A stretch of DNA of 64,000 nt from Alkalicella caledoniensis (GTDB lineage Bacteria > Bacillota > Proteinivoracia > Proteinivoracales > Proteinivoracaceae): assembly GCF_014467015.1 (NCBI RefSeq), contig NZ_CP058559.1, positions 3,224,001-3,288,000 on the forward strand, written 5' to 3'. How positions within the stretch are numbered: the stretch's first letter is position 1; each line of letters opens with the position of its first letter. The position numbers and the translations under genes are program-made. This document shows, in pieces, positions 1 through 8,972 of this stretch. Under the pieces are notes generated by a model that worked only from the letters and a program-made list of their open reading frames with translations, ran no database searches and was not told where the DNA came from.

Positions 1-111
1 GAGATAAATACTCTCGAATTTTTATTAAACCACTATCTATATCCTATAAAATAAGATAATATGGGATTAATAATACGTGGACAAGCTACTTTTGGGGTGG
101 AGGTATAATAA

Positions 112-672
112 ATGATAAAAATACTTAATGAAGAAAAAGGATCAGGGTTGATATTAATACTCATTGTAATGATGTTAATGACAGTATTAGGCACAACAGC
201 CCTTTATTCCATGGGAACAGAAGGAAAACAAGCAACACTTCACAACTATAAAACTCAAGCATACTACTTGGCAAGGTCTGGAGTAGAAATAGGGCAGCAG
301 TGGTTAAAGAACAAAGAGTTCAATATAGCAGGGGTGGTGTACCTAAGTGGAGATCTAGGAGGGAATTTTGTAGAGGCAAGTGACAGTTCAAAGGCAGTAA
401 ATATTACAATAACAGAAAGTGGAAATATATATACCATTAAAGCCACTGGGCAACACAATGGCCAAAAAGAAGTGGTGAGCTTAGAAATCAAAAATACAAG
501 TGAATCAAGTTTTCCAACGGGTAATAATGCACTCTATGTATCTAATAGCATTACATTCTCAGGAAGTACAAGGATTTTAGGTTCTGTTGCAACTGATTTT
601 AACTCACCAACTCAAATAGCTTTTAACAGTAGTGGTGGGCAATATATTTCAGGAGACGTATATATATATTGA
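112..672 (+). CDS. PilX-like pilus/surface protein, N-terminal part (frameshifted)
   Basis: The 186-residue product starts with a short basic/acidic leader ending in EKGSG, then a hydrophobic helix (about residues 12-32) and a conserved tail of the type YYLARSGVEIG (about residues 51-61). This is the layout of PilX-like and prepilin-type proteins, which are cleaved and assembled into or near a pilus. A GGAGG-type site precedes the ATG. The frame stops at TGA 670-672 directly after a (TA)5 run, and the next frame continues with the same beta-rich, Asn/Ser/Gly-rich composition. The two parts are therefore probably one protein of about 455 residues. No pilus machinery is visible nearby, so the role in adhesion or secretion is inference. 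Confidence 0.7.
   Translation: MIKILNEEKGSGLILILIVMMLMTVLGTTALYSMGTEGKQATLHNYKTQAYYLARSGVEIGQQWLKNKEFNIAGVVYLSGDLGGNFVEASDSSKAVNITITESGNIYTIKATGQHNGQKEVVSLEIKNTSESSFPTGNNALYVSNSITFSGSTRILGSVATDFNSPTQIAFNSSGGQYISGDVYIY
659..668 (+). repeat. (TA)5 dinucleotide tract at a frame break
   Basis: Five TA units sit exactly where the PilX-like reading frame is lost. With four units the upstream frame (112) would run directly into the downstream frame (669) and stop at 1481. This is either a natural slippage (phase-variation) tract, a fixed frameshift or a sequencing error. Confidence 0.75.
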
Positions 673-1481
673 ATCCATCCATTAGTAAAAGTCAAATAAA
701 TTATGGATTTAAGATACATGGACAGGTCAAGACTTCAGATGAGCCACTAACATTTTCTATGCCAAATTTTCCTGTTTTCCCTAACCTTCCAATTCACCCC
801 AATATGGTAGAAGGAACTCACAATGTTATTGCAGAAGGTAACCTAAATATAACAAACTATCAAGTTGCAAACTTTACCCTACATCTAAATAGTGACTATA
901 AATTTAACCAAATTAACATGAACAGTGGTAGAACACTTAATATCAATATAGGTAATCAAGATCGCGTAATAGTGGTAGAACAGTTAAATATTGAAAATGG
1001 TTTTATAAATATTCTGGGTACAGGAAAACTGACTATTTATGTAAATAATAATATAACCTTTAACAATGGTAGAATTAACAGTGAGGATAAAACCCAAAAC
1101 TTGACCATTTATTTAAAGGGTTCAGGTAATCCATCTCATCCAAAGGTAGTAAACATAAGTGGTAGCCAAAAAATATATGCTTCACTGTACGCAGAGGATG
1201 CAGATGTTCAATTATTCAATTCAGGGGGTTTTCAAGGAAATATTATAACAGGTGGAAAAAACGTAAATCTTAGTGGATCTGCCACCGCCAATGTAAGGGC
1301 AATCTATGCCCCAAACGCCAAGGTGAGTGTAGATGCAGGGGCAAATGTTAAAGGAGTTGTTATTTCTAATGAGTTTTCCATGAGTGGTAACACTACCTTA
1401 GAATATACTGATGTAAAGGGAGATCCGTTTTTGGAATCACTTTTCGGCGGAAATGTATCATACAAACCAATATGGAAATAA
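669..1481 (+). CDS. PilX-like surface protein, C-terminal part (out of frame)
   Basis: About 270 residues continue the upstream PilX-like protein in another frame. The TTG at 669 has no ribosome-binding site and is only the first possible codon. The sequence is a repetitive beta-type region rich in Asn, Gly, Ser and Ile (stretches such as GSGNPSHPKVVNISGSQKIYASLYA and NVRAIYAPNAKVSV). It resembles the C-terminal domain of PilX-like proteins (DUF7305-type) in Firmicutes. Translation would need a tract of four TA units or a -1 ribosomal slip. A strong terminator follows, so this is the end of the transcript. Confidence 0.65.
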   Translation: MNPSISKSQINYGFKIHGQVKTSDEPLTFSMPNFPVFPNLPIHPNMVEGTHNVIAEGNLNITNYQVANFTLHLNSDYKFNQINMNSGRTLNINIGNQDRVIVVEQLNIENGFINILGTGKLTIYVNNNITFNNGRINSEDKTQNLTIYLKGSGNPSHPKVVNISGSQKIYASLYAEDADVQLFNSGGFQGNIITGGKNVNLSGSATANVRAIYAPNAKVSVDAGANVKGVVISNEFSMSGNTTLEYTDVKGDPFLESLFGGNVSYKPIWK

Positions 1482-1484
1482 TCA

Positions 1485-1517
1485 AAAACTGTAGCCATTA
1501 AAGCTACAGTTTTTTTA
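1485..1517 (+). terminator. Rho-independent terminator
   Basis: A perfect 10-bp stem (AAACTGTAGC / GCTACAGTTT) with a 7-nt loop is followed by a T-run. It ends the PilX-like transcript and isolates it from the operon starting at 1699. Confidence 0.85.
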
Positions 1518-1698
1518 TACCACGAACTTTATCACACAATTATTGTATCGCCCTTTAGTGTAAGTTAGTGGCCAAATGTTTTTTTCTGTAAGATTCTCTG
1601 CCTATTGTTTAAGTGTCAAAAAATTAACAAAAAATTCATACCCAAAACACCTAAAATAAGCTAATATTAAAGTAATAAATAAAAAGGGGGTATAACAC

Positions 1699-3906
1699 TT
1701 GAAAAAAGCCATAGCACTTATTCTATTAACTATTATTACACTAACGCTTAGCCCAAGTATGGCCTCGGCTGACGAGAAGATCAAGGCAACATATACATCA
1801 AACTTCGGGCAAGGGATACAAAGGGAAAACTGGAACAGGGTTGAAGTGGAAATAGAAAATCAAGGGGATCAAGATTTTACAGGGCAAGTGGAAGTTGATG
1901 CTGGAGGTAAATACATACAAGAAATATTTATAGAAAGAGGAAAGAAAATCACAGTGGAGTTTTACATACCTCCCATGGGTGTGGAAAATATAAATCAGGT
2001 GGATGTATATGTGAAAAATAAGAACAACAAGGCGGTATCTTCACACCGATTTAGTGTAAGCTATTACCGTGGTTCGGGCACAAGCCATTACATAGGAGTG
2101 GTATCAAAAAATCCAGACAGATTCAAAAGAATACAAAATTTTATCGACCTAGAGACAGTGCCAATGAAAGAGGAACACTTTAATAATCACCTTTTTATGG
2201 AGAACCTAGGTACTATTATTATAGATGAGTTAGACAATCTTACCCTTTCAGCACAGCAAAAGGAAAACCTAGAGCTATGGCTAAAAAGGGGAGGAAATTT
2301 AGTAATTGGTGGTGGACGCACAACCGTTGAGAACACCAGTATAATAAACCCGGATATCATGCCATATAGGGTGAGCAATAACTTAGAAAAAGAGCTAAAT
2401 ATACCATTTTTTGAAGGAAAATCAAATGTGTTATTTACAAGTGGTGAGGTTTTAGGTGATATAGCCTTAGGCACAGAAGAACTTCCACTAATAATCACAA
2501 AAGATACTAATCAAGGGAGAGTAGTTTTTTCCACTATAAACTTTGCTGATAGTTTTTTTGATAATGTAAATGACTTTGAAAAATATCTAGAAGCAATAAT
2601 CCTTAGTAACCCACCTAGATACCAAGGCACTGAATATAGGGTGGGAGAGGCTAATAGATTATTAACCTTAATGAGTGTTGACTTAGGTGGGCTGAATTTC
2701 TTATCACCTGGTTTTCTATTTTTTGGTCTAATTGCTTATATTCTCTTAGTGGGGCCATTCAATTTTGCCATGCTTAAAAAATATAACAAGATGGACTATG
2801 GTTGGATTACAATCCCTGCCTTATCCGTTGTATTTACAATAATACTATTCCTTGTGGGTAGCACGGGGAGAAGCAAAGATATGGCTAACACTCAACTAAA
2901 TGTTATTGAATACTTTAACAACGGCACAGCCTATGTGGAAAGCTACAATAACTTCTTTATGCCAAACGGTAGAACTAAAAAAATGCAGGCTAACTTCCTA
3001 AGTGTAGCACCAACAACCAATGGGTTAACTTTGATAAACAACACAACCCTTGAGACATCTCAAGCTAGAATATGGTCTAATCAAAGGGCAGTTATAAGTA
3101 CCACTAAGAACATGTCTGGGCCTATTGTAAAACTTGAACTTCTTGAAAAGGAGACCGCAGCAAGCATCACTAATAACTATGATTACGAGATATTTGACGG
3201 TTATCTAGTGGTAGGAGATAGATGGTACAGAGTTGGTGAGATAAGTCCCGGTGAAACAAAAAAGCTTTCTTTAAAAGCAAACTCAGTACATGTGGACTAC
3301 CAAAGCCTGTTCCAAAGGCTAGGAGTAACCTCCCATATGTACTCACAGGTTATTGAGTCTATGGCCTTAAGTTCAGGGAACTACACCTTTATAGCATTTG
3401 ATGATAAATATACACCTATAGAGTTCCAAGGGTCGCCCATAACAAAGCTAATGAACTTTAGTATAGTACATCAAAACAATATGGAAATAGACATAAAAGA
3501 AACAACAGCAGTTTCAAACATATCAGCAGTTGTTTCTAAGGTTGACTTTCAGCACTATGATAACTGGAGAACCCATCAGTACTATATAAGTGGTGCTGGG
3601 GAAATGGAAATGGTTTTTGAGCTCCCTAAGGGTGTGGATTACCAAGGTTTTACTGGTCGAGTTAACATAAACGGCTTTAGGGCCTATGGAAATGTGGAAT
3701 ATCAGGTACTTAATCAAGAAACTTCACAGTGGGAAAAGCACCAAGTTGGCGGTATGGGTGGAAGTTTTGATCTTCCAAAATTAGAAAACTACGTCAGGAA
3801 CAATATTTTGTCCATAAAACTAGTAATTAGTGATGAAAATAGCAATGTTGACCTTGAACTATCAGGAATAAAATTCTCTGTGATTGGAGGTGCTACTAAT
3901 GATTAA
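1699..3906 (+). CDS. Secreted/membrane ectodomain protein of a MoxR-VWA-ABC cluster
   Basis: The protein has 735 residues. It starts with TTG behind a strong AAAGGGGG site, and its signal peptide ends near ASA-DE (residues 22-26). A beta-sandwich-like region follows, then a Rossmann-like segment (about 130-300) resembling the GATase-1-like folds of such clusters. Two transmembrane helices lie at about 338-400 (FLFFGLIAYILLVGP and the helix after it), with another extracellular beta-rich region to the C-terminus. It is the first gene of an overlapping operon with an ABC exporter, MoxR, DUF58 and VWA genes, and its stop overlaps the next start. A scaffold or substrate-binding role at the outer membrane face is inference. 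I do not recognise a precise family. Confidence 0.75.
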   Translation: MKKAIALILLTIITLTLSPSMASADEKIKATYTSNFGQGIQRENWNRVEVEIENQGDQDFTGQVEVDAGGKYIQEIFIERGKKITVEFYIPPMGVENINQVDVYVKNKNNKAVSSHRFSVSYYRGSGTSHYIGVVSKNPDRFKRIQNFIDLETVPMKEEHFNNHLFMENLGTIIIDELDNLTLSAQQKENLELWLKRGGNLVIGGGRTTVENTSIINPDIMPYRVSNNLEKELNIPFFEGKSNVLFTSGEVLGDIALGTEELPLIITKDTNQGRVVFSTINFADSFFDNVNDFEKYLEAIILSNPPRYQGTEYRVGEANRLLTLMSVDLGGLNFLSPGFLFFGLIAYILLVGPFNFAMLKKYNKMDYGWITIPALSVVFTIILFLVGSTGRSKDMANTQLNVIEYFNNGTAYVESYNNFFMPNGRTKKMQANFLSVAPTTNGLTLINNTTLETSQARIWSNQRAVISTTKNMSGPIVKLELLEKETAASITNNYDYEIFDGYLVVGDRWYRVGEISPGETKKLSLKANSVHVDYQSLFQRLGVTSHMYSQVIESMALSSGNYTFIAFDDKYTPIEFQGSPITKLMNFSIVHQNNMEIDIKETTAVSNISAVVSKVDFQHYDNWRTHQYYISGAGEMEMVFELPKGVDYQGFTGRVNINGFRAYGNVEYQVLNQETSQWEKHQVGGMGGSFDLPKLENYVRNNILSIKLVISDENSNVDLELSGIKFSVIGGATND

Positions 3907-4831
3907 GGTAAAAAACTTAGTGAAAAAATACGGCAACTTCACAGCAGTGAATGATATAAGCTTTGAGGTAAACAAAGGTAGCATCTTTGGACTTATAGGT
4001 CCAAATGGAGCTGGTAAAACAACTACCATGAGGATAATGTCTACACTTTTGACTAAAACAGATGGAGATATAGAGATAGGTGGTCAGTCTCTTTTCTCAG
4101 ATATAAAAAGATCTAGAAGGATGCTTGGTTACATGCCCGATTTTTTTGGAGTTTATGATGATTTGAAGGTTTATGAATACCTAGAATTCTACGGTGAAGC
4201 GTCGGGATGCACTTTAGCAGATGTAAGAAAGATGAGCCCAGACTTGCTAGAGTTAGTAGGCCTAAATCACAAAAGAGACGATTATGTGAATAACCTGTCT
4301 AGGGGTATGAAACAAAGGCTATGTTTGGCCCGTACCCTTATTCATCAACCAGATGTTCTGATTCTAGATGAACCTGCATCAGGGTTAGATCCAAGGGCCA
4401 GGGTGGAATTAAGAAATATACTTAGGGAACTCCGAAAAATGGGCAAAACTGTGATTATTAGCTCCCATATTTTACTGGAGCTTTCGGAGCTTTGTACTGA
4501 TATAGGTATAATTGTTAATGGGCAGATGCCCATATGGGGTCCCATAGATCAGGTTCTCTCTAGGGTTCAAGGAGATGTTCTTTTAGATATCAAAGTCTTA
4601 GAAAATATTGATGAAGCAAAGGTTTGGCTACTGGAGCAGAGTTCAATAAGGGATGTTAATATAAACAACTTAGGAAGTTTTGAAGTTTTATTCTCGGGGT
4701 CTGATCATGAGATTGGTCAGCTTTTAAGGGAAATGTCCAACAGGTTTTTAGTGACAGGATTCAACCCTAAAAAGCAGAACCTAGAAGAAATATTTATGCA
4801 ATTGACGGAGGTGGAAAAATATGAAGGTTAA
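3899..4831 (+). CDS. ABC transporter ATP-binding protein
   Basis: The 310-residue nucleotide-binding subunit has Walker A GPNGAGKTTT, the signature LSRGMKQR, Walker B VLILDEPASGLD and the switch His in ISSHIL, so all catalytic elements are intact. The C-terminal extension of about 90 residues is typical of the CcmA/GldA/NatA type of exporter. ATG 3899 is chosen because GGAGG lies 8 nt upstream. The start overlaps the previous gene by 8 nt and the end overlaps the permease by 11 nt. Coupling to the following permease is certain from context; the substrate is unknown. Confidence 0.93.
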   Translation: MIKVKNLVKKYGNFTAVNDISFEVNKGSIFGLIGPNGAGKTTTMRIMSTLLTKTDGDIEIGGQSLFSDIKRSRRMLGYMPDFFGVYDDLKVYEYLEFYGEASGCTLADVRKMSPDLLELVGLNHKRDDYVNNLSRGMKQRLCLARTLIHQPDVLILDEPASGLDPRARVELRNILRELRKMGKTVIISSHILLELSELCTDIGIIVNGQMPIWGPIDQVLSRVQGDVLLDIKVLENIDEAKVWLLEQSSIRDVNINNLGSFEVLFSGSDHEIGQLLREMSNRFLVTGFNPKKQNLEEIFMQLTEVEKYEG

Positions 4832-5675
4832 TCCTCTGTTGACAAATGAACTGAGACTTAGGATGCGTAATTGGCGTACTTTTGGTATGGTATCTGTTTA
4901 TCTTTTAGTACTAGGGGGAATAGGGATACTATTTTTCTCCACATCCCTTTGGGAAATCCGTAGCGGGTATGCAGACTTAGCAAAAGTAGGAAGATTTTTA
5001 TTTATATTCCTAAGTGTCATACAGTTTTTGATGATATTTTTCTTAGTACCAGGGTTTACTGCAAACTCCATATCCAGCGAAAAGGAAAAGCAGACCTTCG
5101 ATCTTCTGGTGTGTACTCAACTATCCCCACTTAGTATTGTGGGGGGGAAGCTATTTGCAGCCCTAAGCACTGTGGTTCTAGTAATATTTGCATCACTACC
5201 CGTATATGGTTTTGTTTTTTTACTGGGTGGGGTTTCCTTGGGAGAAGTTATTAAACTAGTTGTTATATACATCTATGCTGCATTTGTTTACGGTAGTTAC
5301 TATATCTTTTTATCAACCAAGTTCAAAAAGAGTCAGTCAGCAGTAATTTTTAGCTATGGTGTAGCATTAGTATTATTAGGACTAACCCTTATCATGACGG
5401 CTATAATAGTAGCAATATTTCAAAGTCAAGGGAAAGATGGCCCATTTCCATTTTTACTGGTGTTAAACCCCGGTATCATTGCAGAGTGGATTTATCCAGA
5501 AATTGAGGAACCCCTTAGATTCTTTAGCTTTGGATTGTATCCCTTTGTAGGATTTTTTAGCTGGTTGAAGTTTTGGCATATGGGAGTGGTAACCAATTTA
5601 ACCCTAAGTGTGCTATCACTGTACGGAGCTACAGTAGCGGTAAATCCACTAAAGAAAGGTAAAAGGAGCGGATAA
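4821..5675 (+). CDS. ABC transporter permease
   Basis: The 284-residue integral membrane protein has about six predicted helices. It carries the ABC-2 motif region ending in SSEKEKQTFDLLVCTQLS (about residues 87-104), the coupling element typical of NatB/GldF-type permeases. It overlaps the ATPase gene by 11 nt, which indicates translational coupling. The two should form an exporter or an energy-transducing complex of the envelope. In Bacteroidetes, GldA/GldF-like ABC proteins serve in gliding and envelope assembly. Whether this pair moves a substrate or powers the neighbouring VWA proteins cannot be told. Confidence 0.9.
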   Translation: MKVNPLLTNELRLRMRNWRTFGMVSVYLLVLGGIGILFFSTSLWEIRSGYADLAKVGRFLFIFLSVIQFLMIFFLVPGFTANSISSEKEKQTFDLLVCTQLSPLSIVGGKLFAALSTVVLVIFASLPVYGFVFLLGGVSLGEVIKLVVIYIYAAFVYGSYYIFLSTKFKKSQSAVIFSYGVALVLLGLTLIMTAIIVAIFQSQGKDGPFPFLLVLNPGIIAEWIYPEIEEPLRFFSFGLYPFVGFFSWLKFWHMGVVTNLTLSVLSLYGATVAVNPLKKGKRSG

Positions 5676-5677
5676 TT

Positions 5678-7093
5678 ATGAAATGGCCCCAAGAACTAGA
5701 TAGATTACTGCCATTAGTTCGAAAATATATCCTGAAGTACTGCCTTTTATCTCTAATAAAAGCTATAACTATTTTGGCCATGGTCAATATACCATTACAA
5801 ATCCTAGGAGGGGTTATGCAAGATAACCCTTCCTATGGGTTTATTTTTATAACCCTTAATCTATTAACACTACTTGTAACTCTAATATACTTTTACCTAC
5901 ACAGGCCTAGGGTAGAAGAAATAGCTTTGGTTTTAGATAAACAACTGGAAACTAAGGAGAGGATTATAACTTTCTTGGAGTATGAAAAGGAAAGTGAATC
6001 TAAAAGGGGAGTAACTGCCATGCGTGGTGAAGTGAAATCCTTTATATCTAAAGTAAACCTTAGCTTTGATTGGGATAAGAAAAAATTTAAAAGTAATATA
6101 TTAACTGCTACAATTATGATATTAATTTTAATTGCCAGTATATTGGTGGCACCACAGATTTCCCAAAGCATTGAAAGAGAGTCGGGTCTGAAAGAAAAAC
6201 AACAGGAAGTCGTTGCGGAAATAGACGAGGTCTTAGAAGGGTTACTTGAGATAGACCAAGAGAAATACGACCAGCTTATAGAAGAACTAGAGGCCCTTAA
6301 AGATATAGCTCAAAATGCTAAAGAAAGTGAAGAACTAGAAATAATCCTAAAGGAGTTAGAGGAACTTCTATTAAAGGAACTAGAAGATCAACAGGAGATG
6401 TTAAAAGATATATCTGAGCTTCGAGATTTACTTGGCACATCAACTGACTTGGAAAATGAACTGAAAGATAACCCACTATTAAAGGAAGAACTGCTAGAAA
6501 GAATTGAGAATCTTCAAGACCATAACCTAAGTACTAACCAAAGGGAAAGACTACAGGAATTATCAGACGCCATAAATACAAATCCTACAACAGAGAACTT
6601 AGCACAGCTAGGAGAATTATTAGAAGAACTACAAGAAAGCAATGGTACTGCCCCCCTTGAGGAAATGCTAGGGGAAGGAGCCAATGGACCAGGTAGTGAA
6701 GTTGAGCCAGGACCAGGAGAATCGCCGGGTGAAGGATCAGATGGCCCTAGTGGTGAAGGTGAAGGCTCTCAAGGTGGAGAAGGCGGTGCCTCAGAGGGAG
6801 AAGGCGGTGAAGGTGAGGGGCAAGGCAGTGGTTCAAGTCCCACAGGTGGTGACACATCAACTCCAGAGGATTATGTATATATACCCAGTGATAAGGAGTT
6901 AGTTTTAGATGGTGATGAGGGAGAATATACTTTGCGTGATATTATGCGAATGAACCCAAACATTATAAATAGCCCCTATAAGGATATATACAAAGGTTAT
7001 CACAAAGAGGCCATCACATCTGTGACAGGATTAGACATACCTAAACCCTTAGAGGACTATGTTAGAAAATATTTTCAATCCATCGCACCTTAA
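5678..7093 (+). CDS. Coiled-coil membrane protein with Gly/Glu/Ser-rich linker
   Basis: The 471-residue protein has two N-terminal transmembrane helices (about 22-75) and one near 146-165. A long Glu/Leu-rich coiled coil (about 178-325) follows, then a low-complexity linker rich in Gly, Glu, Ser and Pro (about 340-395), and finally a short conserved-looking C-terminus. It lies between the ABC permease and MoxR genes, 2 nt after the former. I do not recognise an exact family. The layout suggests a membrane tether, possibly comparable to BatC/BatD-like partners in other MoxR clusters, but that is inference. The flexible linker is encoded by a locally GC-richer stretch (about 6690-6850). Confidence 0.75.
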   Translation: MKWPQELDRLLPLVRKYILKYCLLSLIKAITILAMVNIPLQILGGVMQDNPSYGFIFITLNLLTLLVTLIYFYLHRPRVEEIALVLDKQLETKERIITFLEYEKESESKRGVTAMRGEVKSFISKVNLSFDWDKKKFKSNILTATIMILILIASILVAPQISQSIERESGLKEKQQEVVAEIDEVLEGLLEIDQEKYDQLIEELEALKDIAQNAKESEELEIILKELEELLLKELEDQQEMLKDISELRDLLGTSTDLENELKDNPLLKEELLERIENLQDHNLSTNQRERLQELSDAINTNPTTENLAQLGELLEELQESNGTAPLEEMLGEGANGPGSEVEPGPGESPGEGSDGPSGEGEGSQGGEGGASEGEGGEGEGQGSGSSPTGGDTSTPEDYVYIPSDKELVLDGDEGEYTLRDIMRMNPNIINSPYKDIYKGYHKEAITSVTGLDIPKPLEDYVRKYFQSIAP

Positions 7094-7106
7094 GGAGGAA
7101 AAAGAT

Positions 7107-8063
7107 ATGGAAGTTTTAGAGAAAATTAATCAGGTAAAAAAAGAAATTTCGAAGGTTATTGTTGGGCAAGAAGAAGTCATAGACCTATCCCTTATAGCAA
7201 TTTTTTCTGGTGGTCATGTACTCCTTGAGGGTGTACCAGGCCTAGGTAAAACCATGCTGGTTAAAACCCTATCTGATGTGCTCCAAATAAGTCACAACAG
7301 AATTCAATTCACACCAGACCTCATGCCATCGGATATAACAGGTACAAATATCATAGTGCCAGGGTCAGATGATGATTTTCAGTTTAAGAAAGGTCCTGTT
7401 TTTGCTAACTTAGTGTTGGCAGATGAAATCAACAGGGCTACCCCAAAGACCCAAAGTGCTCTTTTGGAGAGCATGCAGGAAAAAAAGGTAACGGTGTTTG
7501 GAAAAACCCACCAGTTACCTGCACCTTTTTTTGTAATTGCAACTCAAAATCCATTGGAGATGGAAGGAACCTATCCTCTGCCAGAGGCTCAGCTTGACCG
7601 CTTTTTGTTTAAAATAAATGTAGCTTACCCTAAATTTTCTGAACTGAAGGAAATTGTCCTACGTACCACAGGGGGAAATCCTCAGCAGGCTGAAAAAATC
7701 ATGGATGGAAACGATATTCAGGAAATAAACAAACTTGCCCGGGAAATACCTGTAGCTGAAAAGGTCCTAGACTATAGTATAAAGGTGCTGTCTGCAACAC
7801 ATAAAACAGAAACCTATGCCACAGATATGGTTAAAAAATATGTGGATGTTGGAGCGAGCCCCAGGGGAATTCAAAGTATTATCCTAGCTGCTAAGGTATC
7901 TGCCATGATGGATGGACGTTTTAATGTAAGCTTTAGTGATATCGACAAAGTGGCTATACCAGCTTTAAGACATAGAATTATCCTTAACTTTGAAGCTTTA
8001 GGTGATGGAATAATGGCAGATGAGATTATCAAAGATATTATAGCTAAAGTTGAAAAGGGCTAG
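7107..8063 (+). CDS. MoxR-family AAA+ ATPase
   Basis: The 318-residue AAA+ protein has Walker A GVPGLGKT, Walker B with the MoxR signature LADEINRATPKTQSALLESM, sensor-1 ATQNP and the arginine-containing PEAQLDRF block. MoxR proteins are chaperone-like ATPases that work with VWA-domain partners encoded next door, as here. ATG 7107 is chosen over upstream codons because TAAGGAGGAAAAAGAT directly precedes it. It should hydrolyse ATP to remodel or insert metal or ligands into the DUF58/VWA proteins that follow. The target is unknown. Confidence 0.93.
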   Translation: MEVLEKINQVKKEISKVIVGQEEVIDLSLIAIFSGGHVLLEGVPGLGKTMLVKTLSDVLQISHNRIQFTPDLMPSDITGTNIIVPGSDDDFQFKKGPVFANLVLADEINRATPKTQSALLESMQEKKVTVFGKTHQLPAPFFVIATQNPLEMEGTYPLPEAQLDRFLFKINVAYPKFSELKEIVLRTTGGNPQQAEKIMDGNDIQEINKLAREIPVAEKVLDYSIKVLSATHKTETYATDMVKKYVDVGASPRGIQSIILAAKVSAMMDGRFNVSFSDIDKVAIPALRHRIILNFEALGDGIMADEIIKDIIAKVEKG

Positions 8064-8074
8064 GGGCTTGTAAT

Positions 8075-8953
8075 ATGGGCTGGAATTTTGCGCTAGATTA
8101 CAGTAAATTAAATCAGCTTGCTCTTGCCTTTAAAGGTGGAATCACAGGTAATAACAGTGGAAAAAGGCTAACAAATAAGTATGGGGCATCCCTGGAATTT
8201 GCAGACTTTAGGCAATATATCCCTGGAGATGATGTTAGGCGTATTGATTGGTCCTTGTATGGCAGGTCACAAAGACTATATACAAAGCTTAATCGTAGTG
8301 AAGTGGATGCAACCATCAACATTGTTGTTGATGGCAGCAAATCCATGGATTATGGGAATCCACATAAGGGGCTTAGGGCCATGGAACTAGCTTTATCTTT
8401 TGCGTACATTAGCCTTAAAGCCTATGATAGGGTTTCCGTGGCTGTTGGAGTTAAGGGTTTAGAGAACTACCTGGCACCAGTACATGGGATTCAGAGCTAT
8501 AATAAGATATTAAGGTTTATGGAAAACCTAGAGTTTAACGGAACTGGTAACTTAAACGGCAGTTTAAATTCCTTAAAGAAGGTACTTAAACCTAAGCAGG
8601 TTACACTGGTTTTTTCTGACTTCCTTGATGAAGAGGGCTACCAACAAGGGATAAATAAGCTTATTGAGATGAAGCAAGATGTTTGGGTATTTCAGATGGC
8701 AAGTCCTGAAGAGATAGATCCAGACTTTAAAGGCGGTCTTAAGCTTTTAGACTCTGAGACGGGAAAAGCCAAAGACGTTGATATGGACTATTGGACTGTT
8801 GGAGCTTATAAAGAAGCTTTTAATGAACACTCAAATAGTATAAAGGAGTTCTGTACAAATAGGGGTATCAACTATGTATTTGTAAATAGTCAACAAAACA
8901 GTTTAGAGGTATTACATAGTATTAAAAATAACGTCACAACAGGGAAACTTTAG
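8075..8953 (+). CDS. DUF58 domain protein
   Basis: The 292-residue cytoplasmic protein has the DUF58 signature LEFADFRQYIPGDDVRRIDW (about residues 41-60) and a VWA-like MIDAS DGSKSM (about 90-95). DUF58 proteins almost always sit directly after moxR and are thought to be the adaptor or substrate of the ATPase, linking it to membrane VWA proteins. The gene is 11 nt after moxR in the same operon. No transmembrane helices are visible, unlike longer DUF58 proteins that carry N-terminal helices. Confidence 0.9.
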   Translation: MGWNFALDYSKLNQLALAFKGGITGNNSGKRLTNKYGASLEFADFRQYIPGDDVRRIDWSLYGRSQRLYTKLNRSEVDATINIVVDGSKSMDYGNPHKGLRAMELALSFAYISLKAYDRVSVAVGVKGLENYLAPVHGIQSYNKILRFMENLEFNGTGNLNGSLNSLKKVLKPKQVTLVFSDFLDEEGYQQGINKLIEMKQDVWVFQMASPEEIDPDFKGGLKLLDSETGKAKDVDMDYWTVGAYKEAFNEHSNSIKEFCTNRGINYVFVNSQQNSLEVLHSIKNNVTTGKL

Positions 8954-8972
8954 TTAGGGGAGGAATGAGGTC

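Noticed and set aside
6684-6902. Val/Lys-rich plus-strand frame
   Set aside because: It is an out-of-frame reading of the Gly/Glu-rich linker of the coiled-coil gene at 5678-7093.
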